A stretch of DNA of 37,050 nucleotides from an uncultured Planctomycetaceae bacterium (GTDB lineage Bacteria; Planctomycetota; Planctomycetia; Pirellulales; Pirellulaceae), in NCBI GenBank assembly GCA_903927685.1, contig CAIYOB010000766.1, positions 1 through 37,050 on the forward strand, written 5' to 3'. The stretch's first letter is position 1. Every line of letters starts with the position of its first letter. The notes under the pieces were generated by a model that worked only from the letters and a program-made list of their open reading frames with translations, was not told where the DNA came from and searched no databases. The position numbers and the translations under genes are program-made. Below, one piece after another: positions 12,001-17,685 of the stretch.

Positions 12001-15000
12001 TCGGAAACTTCGACAAACACCGGCAGATTCTGGCAGTCGCACTCCGTGTTCACGAGTTTGTCGAGCCAATCGAGGACCTTCTTCAGGGCGTCATTGACGT
12101 CCTCGTCGATGACCGGATCTGGAAGCGGCTCGACCGTCAGCGCCTCGGGCGGATTGATTTCCACGTGCAACAGGCCCGCATAGGCCGGATCGACAATGGC
12201 CAGCGGTGTCAGACGCCCCGGATTGATTGCCGCCGCAATGTCCGCGTTGCCGACGCGCACGTCGCGGAGCGTGACGCCGCGATAGGCCTGCGTTTCCATC
12301 GCCTCGACCAGCGTGGCCACTTCCGCTTCCTCGACCGTGACTTGGCCATCCGCAGCCTGCGGAATCGAGATCGGCAGGACGAAGTCGGCGGCCAGGCCCG
12401 CATCGTGCCCGGCATGCGGGTAGACGTCGTTGCCGGGCCCGTTCGGGGCACTGAGTGTGGCGACGCCGATGTGCAGTCCGATCGCCGTGGGGCCTGTCTT
12501 GACGGCGGCGGATGCCTGGCGGATCGTGTCCGTCAGCCAATTCGTGCCGAAATACCGCGGCGGCGTCTGGTAAGGCCCTTCGACCAGGTGGAATTGGTCG
12601 CCCGGCAATTCGACCAACTCCGTCCACACGGGACCGTTCAGCGCGTTGGCGTAATTGGCCACCGGCCCGCTGAACGCTTCCCGTTCCTCGAAATCGGCGG
12701 CCAGCGTCGAGGCGCTGAACAGTCCTGCCGCGTGCCGCGTGTGCGGGCCGACAATCCCGTCGACGACCAGCAGTTCGCCGTTCTCGTCCGGGTAGTTCCA
12801 GTAGCGGAGACGCTGTTGCATTTTGGCGATCTCGAACCGGCTGGCCGCTTCGCTGACCACTTTCTCCGCGTCGTTCACGCCGCCGGCGCCGGCGGCGACA
12901 ACCACGTCCAGGAACCGGGCTTGATACAAGTCCAGCCGATCATCTCTGACCGTCAGGACCCAATGCCGGTCGGCCGCTGCGTCGGTGATCAGCCATTGCG
13001 TCTCGAGCATGTCTCCACTGCGCGTGATTTCGCGGTAGACGATTTGAGAAGTCGGCGACAGGCTTGGAACCGGCGCGCCGGTCAAGTTCGCCGTCAATTT
13101 CGCTTGGAGAAACGCGATCTTCTCGGCCGCCGAGGCAGCGCCGTTGAACTGGCTGATCACTCCCGCCGCATTGGCTTGGCTGACCACCCCAACGGGAGAC
13201 TCTCCGACCCGGTACCACAGCCGCATCGTGCCCTGGAAGCCCCGTTCGCCGGCCGACAGGTCCTGGGCGAGCGTGGACTGCGTCGGCGGGGCGAGGAACA
13301 ATCGCCCGGAGCCTTCAAACGGTTCCCCGGGATTGCCCGCCGTCCCCTCAACGCGATCGCTGAACAGAACATACGCCAGGGTCTCGCCCGCGCGCGCCAA
13401 GTGGTCGTCGCCGCGCAGCGCGTTCCGGTCGACATCCAGCCGCAGGTCGCTGCCGGAGGGCTGGGCCCTCAAAAGGTCCCAGCCGATGATCCCGAAGCTG
13501 GTGTCGCCCGGGTGGGCCGCCTTGAGGTCCAGCGGGATGAGGTCGCCGGTGCGGCCGCCGAAGTGCAGCGACACGTTGTCCACGTCGACGACCGCTTCGA
13601 TTTCCGCATTGCTGGGCGGGAGCAGGGCAAACGTCAGTGCCTGGCTGCGGCCGCGCAGTTCCGGCGGAACGTGGAGACGCTTCGTGACAAATCCTGCCGT
13701 TGCCTGGTCCAGCGGAAACTCGGCCAGCGGCGTTCGCCCCACCAGCACCTGCAGCCGGTCGCCGGGGCCGGCGGTCGCCACCCGGAACTCAAATGCCAGG
13801 ACCGCGGCTTGCTGGTCCAGGTAGAATTCGTTGTGGGTTCGACTGGCACCGTCTGCGTCCAGCTGCAAGAAGTGATTTCCACCCGCGTCGTCGATCGTGC
13901 CCTTCCCGCCTCCGCCATGATGGGACCAGCCGGGAAAGAGGTTGTCGTCGAAGACGAGATTGGCCGTGTCCCCGCGATATTCAAAGTCCCCGTTGGCCAG
14001 CGCGAGCGGCGGCGTGAGGCGGGCCGGCCACGCTCCGGTCTGGAGCTGCGCGACCGTGAGCCCGCTGGGAAGCACAGGCTGCGGCAAACCCGTCTGAGGA
14101 TTGACGATCAACGGCGACGAGAAGCGATGCGGCCGCTCGACGCTGGTGCCGGCCGGTGCGGGCAAACTGTAGAAGTTGCCCGCGTATTGCGGTCCCAGCG
14201 TTGCCAACTTCGGCGCCTGGCCACTGGCAATCTTGCTCAGCGCGTATCCCTGGCCGGCAAAGTACTGGCTGGTCGTTTGGCCCGACTGGGTGAGCTCCAC
14301 TGGCCGGTCCAGGTTGTCCGTGGCTTCGCTGCCGATGATGCTGCTGGTGTACCAGTAGTCCCACGCATAGCTGTGGTCGCCGCCGGCGTACAGACCATAG
14401 CTTCCTGCTGGCGGAAGGCCGTCGCTGGTGCTCAGCCAGCGGTTGTAGGCCCCTGGAATCGGCCGGCCTCCCGGCACGATCGCGTCAATGGCGCCGGCGT
14501 TGCGGGTTTGGAAGTAGACATCGGTGAAACCGACGTTGTCCCAGTTGGTGACGCCATAGTTGAAGATCGCGTCCTCGGAATTCGCGCCCGGCTGGGGCAA
14601 GCCGGTCAGGTACTGCTGTTGCGCGGTATCGAAGAGCAGCCCTTGCGAAAAGTCGTGCGGATCCAGGTAGGTCACTTGCGTGACCGGGATGTCATACGCC
14701 CCCAGTCGCTCCACAACGCCGCTGGTTACCGCGGATCCGAAGGAGTGCGCGAGGAAGTGCAGCGACCGCGTATTCGCCGGACCGAGTGCCGGATCGATGA
14801 CGCCCAAGTCAGCCAGCATCGCAAACAGCGTCTCACTGGCCGCGCCCGTCCAGCCCGCCGAATCCTCATTCGACTCCGCCGCCCAATCGAACAGCAAAAT
14901 CAGGTGGCCGTCGGCAAGCTGGTCGGGCAACTGGCGAACCTGAAACCGCCCTTGCCCGCCCTCGTCGGGAACATCGTAATCCACGAACCAGCCGCCCGTG

Positions 15001-16064
15001 CGGTGGTGCAACGCTTGCGCCAGATCGAGCAGCGAGTCCCCGTCCTGGTTGCCGGGTTGGAAACCGTGCGTGATGACCGTGACGTTGGCGATCGCGCCGC
15101 CCGCCAACGCCTGTTTGAGCGTGGCCAGCGACGCCGCTGCCGACTTGGAGTCGAGTAAGTCGTTGAACGTGGATAGCTGGGCGGGATCGACCCACTGGTC
15201 GATCAGGTCGTCGGCGTTTCCGTAACGCTCGACAAGCAGATTGACGAGACGCGCCATTTCGTGCCGGGACTGTTCGACTGCCAACTCGACCGCCCGCTCG
15301 AACCGGGGATGGCTTTCACTCCCCTTGTACACGGCCGATTCGGCTACCGCGACGTTATCTGGCGCGTCGTCCGGCAGGAGCGTGACGCCACTGGTCAGAC
15401 CGCGAAACACGGTCGTCGACTCGGCGGGGGCGCCCGGCGTCGGCACGGCGACCTGGATGACCTGGGCCTGGTAGTTCTGCCCCGGCGGTTGCAGGCTGGA
15501 CGCCGTCAGGCTGCCTACCCCAAAGGGCGTGCGGGGACTCAGGTCCTCCCCTTGGACAACCATTACCCCACCGACCTGAGAATACGGCGTAAAGTTATCC
15601 CAGTAGTCGAGTGATCCCTCGGCGAGCGCGACGCCTGCCGAGACATAGTTCAGGTCTTGCAGGTCGATCCAGTTGCTGTTCGCATAAAACGACTGGGCGG
15701 CGTGCAGGATTCTCCCAAAGCACTGTGCGGTCTGGACCCAATCCGGTGATTCCGGGTCCGCCGCCGAGATCAGACGATCGTATCGCTCGTTGATCCGCGT
15801 CGCGGAGCCGCTGAAATCCGATCCCTCAAAGGCGTCTCGTCGAGGATAGAAATCCAGGCCTGTCGGCTGGCAACCCGACTGGCCGGCGTTGGCGGCGCTG
15901 ATTTGTTCCTGGATCTCCGGTCGCAGGAATCCCAGAGCCTCCTGCGTCAGGCCTTCGTAGACCGACGCCGCGAACATTAATCGCCGAGTCTCCAAGGATT
16001 CCAGGTGACACTGCCGCAGCTTTCGCCGTACGCGGGACTTGCCGATTACGCGGCGTTTCTTCAT
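1..16064 (-). CDS. Giant multidomain RTX/lipase-like secreted protein, LEPR-XLL-type N-terminus (3' end outside window)
   Basis: One frame stays open for 5354 codons and runs off the window. The ATG has GGAGG 9 nt upstream (16074-16078). The N-terminus is very basic and carries LESLETRRLM (residues 21-30), a version of the planctomycete LEPR-XLL motif. A lipase-like alpha/beta-hydrolase follows: THGF (His333), AHSFG (Ser441), YLDP (Asp468) and DHSYAWDYWY (His564). A carbohydrate-binding-like segment lies near 690-830. A peptidoglycan-binding-like stretch (about 1075-1120) precedes an M15-like zinc motif, HxxGxAxD (His1220, Asp1227) plus His1300. Residues about 1640-3430 contain repeated beta-rich modules with EF-hand-like loops. 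RTX repeats fill about 3555-4845, and PPC-like domains (TAEPNDS) follow from about 5090. Known RTX repeats bind calcium outside the cell. An extracellular surface or secreted role, possibly lipid or cell-wall targeting, is inference; activity is unproven. Confidence 0.9.
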   Translation of the reverse strand, partial: MKKRRVIGKSRVRRKLRQCHLESLETRRLMFAASVYEGLTQEALGFLRPEIQEQISAANAGQSGCQPTGLDFYPRRDAFEGSDFSGSATRINERYDRLISAADPESPDWVQTAQCFGRILHAAQSFYANSNWIDLQDLNYVSAGVALAEGSLDYWDNFTPYSQVGGVMVVQGEDLSPRTPFGVGSLTASSLQPPGQNYQAQVIQVAVPTPGAPAESTTVFRGLTSGVTLLPDDAPDNVAVAESAVYKGSESHPRFERAVELAVEQSRHEMARLVNLLVERYGNADDLIDQWVDPAQLSTFNDLLDSKSAAASLATLKQALAGGAIANVTVITHGFQPGNQDGDSLLDLAQALHHRTGGWFVDYDVPDEGGQGRFQVRQLPDQLADGHLILLFDWAAESNEDSAGWTGAASETLFAMLADLGVIDPALGPANTRSLHFLAHSFGSAVTSGVVERLGAYDIPVTQVTYLDPHDFSQGLLFDTAQQQYLTGLPQPGANSEDAIFNYGVTNWDNVGFTDVYFQTRNAGAIDAIVPGGRPIPGAYNRWLSTSDGLPPAGSYGLYAGGDHSYAWDYWYTSSIIGSEATDNLDRPVELTQSGQTTSQYFAGQGYALSKIASGQAPKLATLGPQYAGNFYSLPAPAGTSVERPHRFSSPLIVNPQTGLPQPVLPSGLTVAQLQTGAWPARLTPPLALANGDFEYRGDTANLVFDDNLFPGWSHHGGGGKGTIDDAGGNHFLQLDADGASRTHNEFYLDQQAAVLAFEFRVATAGPGDRLQVLVGRTPLAEFPLDQATAGFVTKRLHVPPELRGRSQALTFALLPPSNAEIEAVVDVDNVSLHFGGRTGDLIPLDLKAAHPGDTSFGIIGWDLLRAQPSGSDLRLDVDRNALRGDDHLARAGETLAYVLFSDRVEGTAGNPGEPFEGSGRLFLAPPTQSTLAQDLSAGERGFQGTMRLWYRVGESPVGVVSQANAAGVISQFNGAASAAEKIAFLQAKLTANLTGAPVPSLSPTSQIVYREITRSGDMLETQWLITDAAADRHWVLTVRDDRLDLYQARFLDVVVAAGAGGVNDAEKVVSEAASRFEIAKMQQRLRYWNYPDENGELLVVDGIVGPHTRHAAGLFSASTLAADFEEREAFSGPVANYANALNGPVWTELVELPGDQFHLVEGPYQTPPRYFGTNWLTDTIRQASAAVKTGPTAIGLHIGVATLSAPNGPGNDVYPHAGHDAGLAADFVLPISIPQAADGQVTVEEAEVATLVEAMETQAYRGVTLRDVRVGNADIAAAINPGRLTPLAIVDPAYAGLLHVEINPPEALTVEPLPDPVIDEDVNDALKKVLDWLDKLVNTECDCQNLPVFVEVSDGETSEAQPATMADTLGASHVLTGSNGSLTSILNSIATSGSPPTVYQLADDLRRTNVEWFLNLPNNAAVPASGSFSPNAAASYNFVSPITIYDAVGAPHAANVYFVRTAVANQWRVHLWSGGLAVGEPQLISFSPTTGQVAAPADGQLTFEHFQPGDNPDALNVILDLSAATQRNDVFKAGWTSWGVAAQSVFDAKTGEVALHLSLRGAGSTGDRKFDFSEALAKNKMGIAGDLVAAASIDGTLDFTVFWNVVDNSQPLGETVRVQLHEFKANAAILADTIQLDAKFGLLQGQIIDTGTQAVPGTHNSYIVAHAGFDFDLNGGEAIQVGDLSTLTVGEDYLLTLSCDLDGVLFYETTLAGQKIPGEMWVSLGLYSAKLVAANPPAAVAAFSADTKFDLLINGDQTFPVTLPAAATTGNLSIVDLASDLSAAIDAALAGTELEGKVAGVAIGDKLAVIGQGNSIASLQVQDAAGAGFLKLNQLGFTDGQQVEMPESLEVKAQGALFSLLEQLESLDPKQLADAASQLGDWLSGLANVGPFKDAMPLGGGSFGKYGDLGAELKAALLNKFQEVQLTAESAAAGVGGFPNDTTFQLTVNDQNFAVTVPATVTANNTTLADLAGDLSGAVATALEGSDLDGALVAVISEGKLALRSTIPGVHSLRVANAADQTTPGVERLGFGDGQAVDRLRLQTLQDLEQMLAEALGLAAGSFGLDYDPEAGTISADVSFLKESLLDSTTIALGDGYGALASLSSTSPLDLWRRAEGSFTFGIDLSPLGTGFQITDAMPLNSLPTWGMGIETNKSAHLAITLSDGQAFSVDLSSAQTIGQVRTAIQQASIAGGSPRVSISINEAGQGLTISQLGFSTESNASARFKVAAADGSKAALVLGLLAEDADDDGVIAGRALHGQSLVDRLYVEDFTARILVQAIAPDIDATAKFGFVEVAIVNGRGQATAEIELPLLDPSGDGRLYLSEMLAATNGANNNADGISVADVLGAPELECSLNLELPISLTSSVPGLSLPGTAAVVVTWQNIHTGTEPVVYLRDLQALQGFRSLSGIGLHDGLPVAQAIDEPLDLVAGNPELRFVLRDGSAVAIDLDAIDPAAQGIARKAVQSFGDLRAAISGQSGGRVTVDYSLDGRSLVLNDNTEGSGSFAVTGLHGSAILEQLGLHVPAQDGVLEGEPIYQPSVLDALRRFVDLLRSFEDLDALNEPIPGTQTSLRDLLQLADKLEATLDELQNKPVESLQQLERALELALSVAADDLAIAYENRALKIVFRWASAASQTLGLNFDLGGALGPLVDARGKAGVLGEAGANLTLALGIDLADPGNLRPFLYTNDTGTGLLGQGSQLALTARLSTPGPINMSASLGPLGVHIRNGAVVLDSDGAGPNTTPAALTARVRDTDGDGRRYLDDLTASALATTFVGAAAVHLPTYFPTVSNPVGAITLAAPNLLDPGSFTVTTPDLSAALANYDPATDLSAFVDGWDALLGLLEGQLVKRLKTIKLPVIGNQLGDLTKFLEDLRDVVGGNIDPATLVSATAVADLRAALFQQLSGLGFLRDINGNGVDLSDVVLNQPANAVEYRVSLGGQIVVANDLKFDLGLPGLGLKTADDLRLSLTANFRFDVGVGIDKNQGVYIALDPGQTDDLHIDFRAQLTGGNLSASLGFLQLDVINHRTEAAAELDFDLNPGADGRLKLGEIFRAPLSTSFTGDVLEGGQDHNKAAVVDWQLIASVGGSANFPQLRTDFDLAWTVNSFNDLTKAPSIDFGTVQMNLGSFLSDFLGPIVDNVNHVLEPVMPIVKVLTDPLPVISDLAGPVTLLDLADFFGYGDYNDFIYAVRDIGDLAASLQGVAGDSWIDLGSFAVDGKLALSSRGRGQLTPKATLQKTFDEIQSQVSAGGTPAQAAAFNKSVGFAGGGGFKFPILENPASAFGLLLGQDVTLFGYDMPALQAQFEYSQFFPIFGPIGARITGSIGATVDFNFGFDTYGLRQYAAGDYTDPGAIFRGFFLSDTAGVDGTGADVPEVTLSGALKAAGEVEVAVARAGVGGGIFVDVFFDLHDQSGDGKIRADELAENFQIGPLHVFDVTGTLSAKLFAYYEIGVRVLGKYKRIAGDEWELAEVVLLDYSLPRPAGQGPGEFSRVEGGVLKFSTTDGPDQFTVSAGAPGEIVIQSQGREERRSGVSSILFEGQGGNDRFTILDGVTVPVTADGGSGDDHITTADGAATVHGGDGRDIVQLGRGGGMVDGGDGDDDITGSDQRDIIYGGPGRDLIVGLDGNDDLLGEADADRIEGGFGDDFIQGGAGNDWVDAGRGNDRVDGNEGDDELSGGFDDDVILGGLGNDRVRGDRGSDLLIGDVATVSGTWSGDPQLPGVTIAAHSGSGSDEILGDRGDDLIFAGGGNDIVDAGAGNDNVYGQAGNDELLLGAGVDWADAGDGDDRVFGGAGSDTIHGGWGSDLIAAGATDSDQGANGETHLIYGDPTSGTPVGSTNDALYGGRDDDQIFAGPGNDTIYARAGSDLIVGGAGKDRIFGGGSATGGGSAADVNTIYGDDQNASGGDGNEAHADVIYGDVGRDVIYAGGGSDAVYALGGNNEIHLGAGHNLAIAGPGVDLIDALDGDDTIQAGDGDNIVHAGHGKNRISAGSGTDTITAGSGSDVIDAGGGGSMFQPQTIHAGAGDNTITSADGVDVITTLGGRDVIATRDGTKTISAGEGDNVITVRHALVDITTGGGHDTIAVGTGQKVVRAGGGNNVITLGDGDSEVVTGAGADVITTGNGTDRVFAGSGDNIVDVGGGFDFVQTGPGKDLIVGGTGDDILLAGHGDDRVRGQQGRDLIVGDQGDDLLDGGDGEDVLWGGLPSDAAAAWGIGQFSTAPTVEQIQQTFGWLAAFNPALGSGFASFSWMTAAGKAALGDLVLPSGFVAAEDYATTLTRRPRYQAPAVTPGGLVSASMDGRNTGPGQPGDGADQIFAGEGTDWVFAGGDVDIVDGGGGTDYLDGGSHNDRVLGGDGDDVMRGGHNDDILRGGAGIDQLYGDQGSDLLFGDVGDATGSQAGQRLWGGPGFDTLYAFAPGYDSAVESLLWGDELIGGSDGDLLYGNLRRDLLIGDSVTQPLVGADFLHGDYVEGPLYARSESAGINGGGDFLLGGFGQDQLYGGGGPDVMFGGPDSDWLEGMDGVDQSYGGSGVDIMVLDVDSRYSVFGDAFDGHYGNNSRNDAPDDGAVDIVLVEGDRQFLGDERQVNDRIWITETAGVAQLNVHLDSLDDHGQPIAGMARDFAVNWRDAAGVPVVEQFQVSGLMGNDDLAVTLSGDSIAQLSANTPGKPWHTVISGGPGNDILRGSAGRDRIDAGPGSDVAYGFAGDDRLWGDFFNGDPLLDTDVLFAGQGNDDLIGGSGSNHLFAWSRHPDLDPTTATVRDFLTDGPSETFGVYVDASGVLYDAPGPGRTLEDTGLNRVLGSSNPAASISDNPAVVSATRYGDVLYGGTGLDFLYGNGGGGVAGDLLVTRHGTPFGNREDDLVADDQWKEYAKSTTAAWYLAGSAGDDEIDIDYVTNPYNPLFGRHQVTFRTTGSFDPRFNGFDSYSAFDRDDQRVHSNTDDVLLADGVRTRPSASQPSGEQQNTLARIQSFGVTSTDIVAQVFGPEADFLAIIIDALDGHDTVTVGETVQKTVWVDAGAGDDTVEIEPQVSFLPDRTDQVADFVAGDTFANPLRFRNDAPELAVPLQAGVDNRTLARHADGTVAAPPIPLAGSAVFANLTIDSARSDEPDIDWYRFSLADAPLAGDVLRVTPTSGISRVNLRVELYQADGQTLLASLDSATSSAGLDLGNIASGPLLADATYLIRVESVGAIPTGYELSFQLAQSTDTAEPNDSIETARPLEAIHHLAELTGLTLSNASDEDWFQFGLLEPTSGQRIAVNSLTPAADMPMRVVEPGGAFRVGTLNAQGQAEVLLPATSLVVPLDVNAASLTGKRFWLDLGSQARLVIDGATGGSYRLSFAGATTAPIAFDAD
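1530..5400 (-). repeat. RTX (GGxGxD) calcium-binding repeat region of the giant protein
   Basis: About 1290 residues consist of nonapeptide-type repeats such as GGDGDDDITG, YGGPGRDLIVG and GGAGNDWVDAG. The section at about 3640-4300 is unusually regular, with an alternating pattern of the type IxAGxGxNxITxGxGxD. Short breaks contain non-repeat inserts, for example around 3180-3460. Repeats of this type fold into calcium-loaded parallel beta-rolls and are usually linked to type I secretion. No secretion gene is visible in the window. Confidence 0.93.
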
Positions 16065-16123
16065 GGATGGGTTCCTCCAGACAAATCAGGCGGAAAGGCC
16101 ACGAAAGGTCTTGTTGCATCACG

Positions 16124-16162
16124 AAAAAACGCCGGACCGGAGAGCGGCGGAGGCGTTTTTTT
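16124..16162. terminator. Terminator-like hairpin in the leader of the giant gene (bidirectional)
   Basis: Arms 16124-16133 (aaaaaacgcc) and 16152-16161 (ggcgtttttt) are perfect inverted repeats around an 18-nt GC-rich loop that can pair further. Read on the minus strand, the hairpin ends in a T-run 60 nt before the giant gene's ATG, so it could act as an attenuator in the leader. Read on the plus strand it also ends in a T-run. It could simply insulate the divergent genes. Confidence 0.6.
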
Positions 16163-16240
16163 ATTCTTTGAGTGAGGTCAAGATTGGCAAGGGACCCGCG
16201 CGCTGCAAAATGAATCCGCTAGGAGTAGTAGAAGCAAGTC

Positions 16241-16260
16241 ACAACTGGGGACCCAGTTGT
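16241..16260. promoter_or_regulatory. 20-bp near-perfect palindrome, candidate operator
   Basis: The arms acaactggg (16241-16249) and cccagttgt (16252-16260) are exact inverted complements with a 2-bp centre. The site lies between two divergent genes, a usual place for a dimeric repressor site. No regulator gene is adjacent, so the binding protein is unknown. Confidence 0.4.
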
Positions 16261-16398
16261 CAGGTCCGCCGCAGGTGTGGTAATCTGTCGCCGAGTTGCC
16301 GGCTGGCCCCGCGGAATCGCGGTCGTCGGTTCCGGTGCGCGAGCCTGAATCCGCTTCGGCGCGCACGCTCCCGTTTCACGGTACAAGGAGGCGTCCCC

Positions 16399-17658
16399 GT
16401 GTCACGCACCCCGCATTTACTGCTTGCCGTCGGTTTCTTGGCGACCGTCGGTGCTTGGATCGCGGCCCCATCCGCGGCCGTGGCCGGCGACTGGCCGCAG
16501 ATCTTGGGGCCGCACCGCAACGGCGTGGCGGACGGCGAACGGATTGAACCTTGGGGTGCCGGCGGACCGCCCGTGCGGTGGACCTTTCCGCTGGGCGAGG
16601 GCTATGCCGGGCCGGCCGTGCAGGGTGAGCGTGTGGTCGTGTTTCACCGTGTCGGGGATCTCGAGCGCATCGAGGCGCTGGACGCTTCGACGGGCCGGGC
16701 CCTGTGGAAGACCGAGTTCCCCGCCAGGTATGCCCCCGGCGTCGATCCAGACACCGGGCCGCGGTGCGTGCCCGTGATTCATGACGGCGCGGTGCACGTG
16801 TACGGAGCGGCCGGCGACCTGCATGCCGTCCGACTGGCCGACGGCCGGAAGCTGTGGTCGCGGGCGATGCTGCGCGAGTTCAACGGCGATGAAGGTTATT
16901 TTGGCGCGGGCAGCGCACCGCTCGTCGTCGCCGATCGATTGCTGGTCAATGTCGGCGGGCGCGGCACCGCCGGACTGGTCGCGCTGGGGCTGTCCGACGG
17001 GGCCACGCTGTGGCAGGCGACCGACGAGCGGGCCAGCTACTCGGCACCTGCCTCCGTGATCCTGGACGGCCAGCCGTACGCGATTTTTGTCACGCGGCTG
17101 AACGTGGTCTGCATCGATCCGCGGGACGGGGCCGTGCGGTTCCGGTTCCCTTTTGGCCAGCGCGGTCCGACCGTCAACGCTGCGACGCCCCTGGTGTGCG
17201 CTGGCAACCTGTTCGTCACCGCCAACTACGGCGTGGGGGCCCGGTTGGTGAAGATCCATCCCGGCGGGCCTGAGCCGCTGTGGGACAGCGACGAATCGCT
17301 GTCCAGCCAGTACCCGACTCCCGTTTACCGCGACGGGTTCCTGTACGGTGTGCACGGCCGCGAAGACGTCGGCGTGGGCCAATTGCGGTGCATCGAGGCG
17401 GCCACGGGCAAGGTTCGCTGGACGGTGCCCGAGTTCGGCATGGCCCACCTGATTCTGGCCGGCGACCGGCTGCTGATCCAGACGGTCCAGGGCCGCTTGT
17501 TGCTGGCGGCCGCCACGCCCGAGCGGCTGGAGACTCTGGCTTCGGCCGAGGTCTCGCGCGGGGTTACCCGAGCTTTGCCGGCGCTGGCCAACGGGCGGCT
17601 ATACGTCCGCGAGACGGCTGGCCAAGGCGGCAGCCTGCGGTGCCTGGATCTGCGGTGA
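16399..17658 (+). CDS. Exported PQQ-like beta-propeller repeat protein
   Basis: The protein has 419 residues. The GTG start is chosen because AAGGAGG lies 7 nt upstream and the first residues form a signal peptide (about 1-29, ending AAVAG). In-frame codons reach back to 16039, but that stretch overlaps the giant gene's start and looks non-coding. The mature N-terminus DWPQILGPHRNGV is the planctomycete version of the motif found in BamB/PQQ-like propellers. Blade motifs recur, such as ALDASTGRALWKTEF and CIEAATGKVRWTV. Such proteins are periplasmic or outer-membrane-associated seven- or eight-bladed propellers and mostly lack true PQQ ligands. Substrate and partner cannot be told from sequence. 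It is divergent from the giant gene and convergent with the downstream DHS-like gene. Confidence 0.85.
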   Translation: MSRTPHLLLAVGFLATVGAWIAAPSAAVAGDWPQILGPHRNGVADGERIEPWGAGGPPVRWTFPLGEGYAGPAVQGERVVVFHRVGDLERIEALDASTGRALWKTEFPARYAPGVDPDTGPRCVPVIHDGAVHVYGAAGDLHAVRLADGRKLWSRAMLREFNGDEGYFGAGSAPLVVADRLLVNVGGRGTAGLVALGLSDGATLWQATDERASYSAPASVILDGQPYAIFVTRLNVVCIDPRDGAVRFRFPFGQRGPTVNAATPLVCAGNLFVTANYGVGARLVKIHPGGPEPLWDSDESLSSQYPTPVYRDGFLYGVHGREDVGVGQLRCIEAATGKVRWTVPEFGMAHLILAGDRLLIQTVQGRLLLAAATPERLETLASAEVSRGVTRALPALANGRLYVRETAGQGGSLRCLDLR

Positions 17659-17685
17659 AGGCGGGACGGAGCCCCCGTCGCGTCC

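Larger units (their letters stand above)
16065..16398. other. Divergent intergenic region between giant gene and PQQ-like gene
   Basis: This 334-bp region contains no convincing gene. It must hold the start signals of both flanking genes. Visible elements are the terminator-like hairpin at 16124-16162, the 20-bp near-palindrome at 16241-16260 and ribosome binding sites at both ends (GGAGG for the minus gene, AAGGAGG at 16385-16391 for the plus gene). I could not assign a sigma-70 promoter with confidence. Confidence 0.7.

Noticed and set aside
16039..16398. Upstream in-frame ATG at 16039 as start of the first PQQ-like gene
   Set aside because: It would overlap the start of the giant gene and give a 120-residue extension without domain before an obvious signal peptide; the GTG at 16399 has a strong AAGGAGG.
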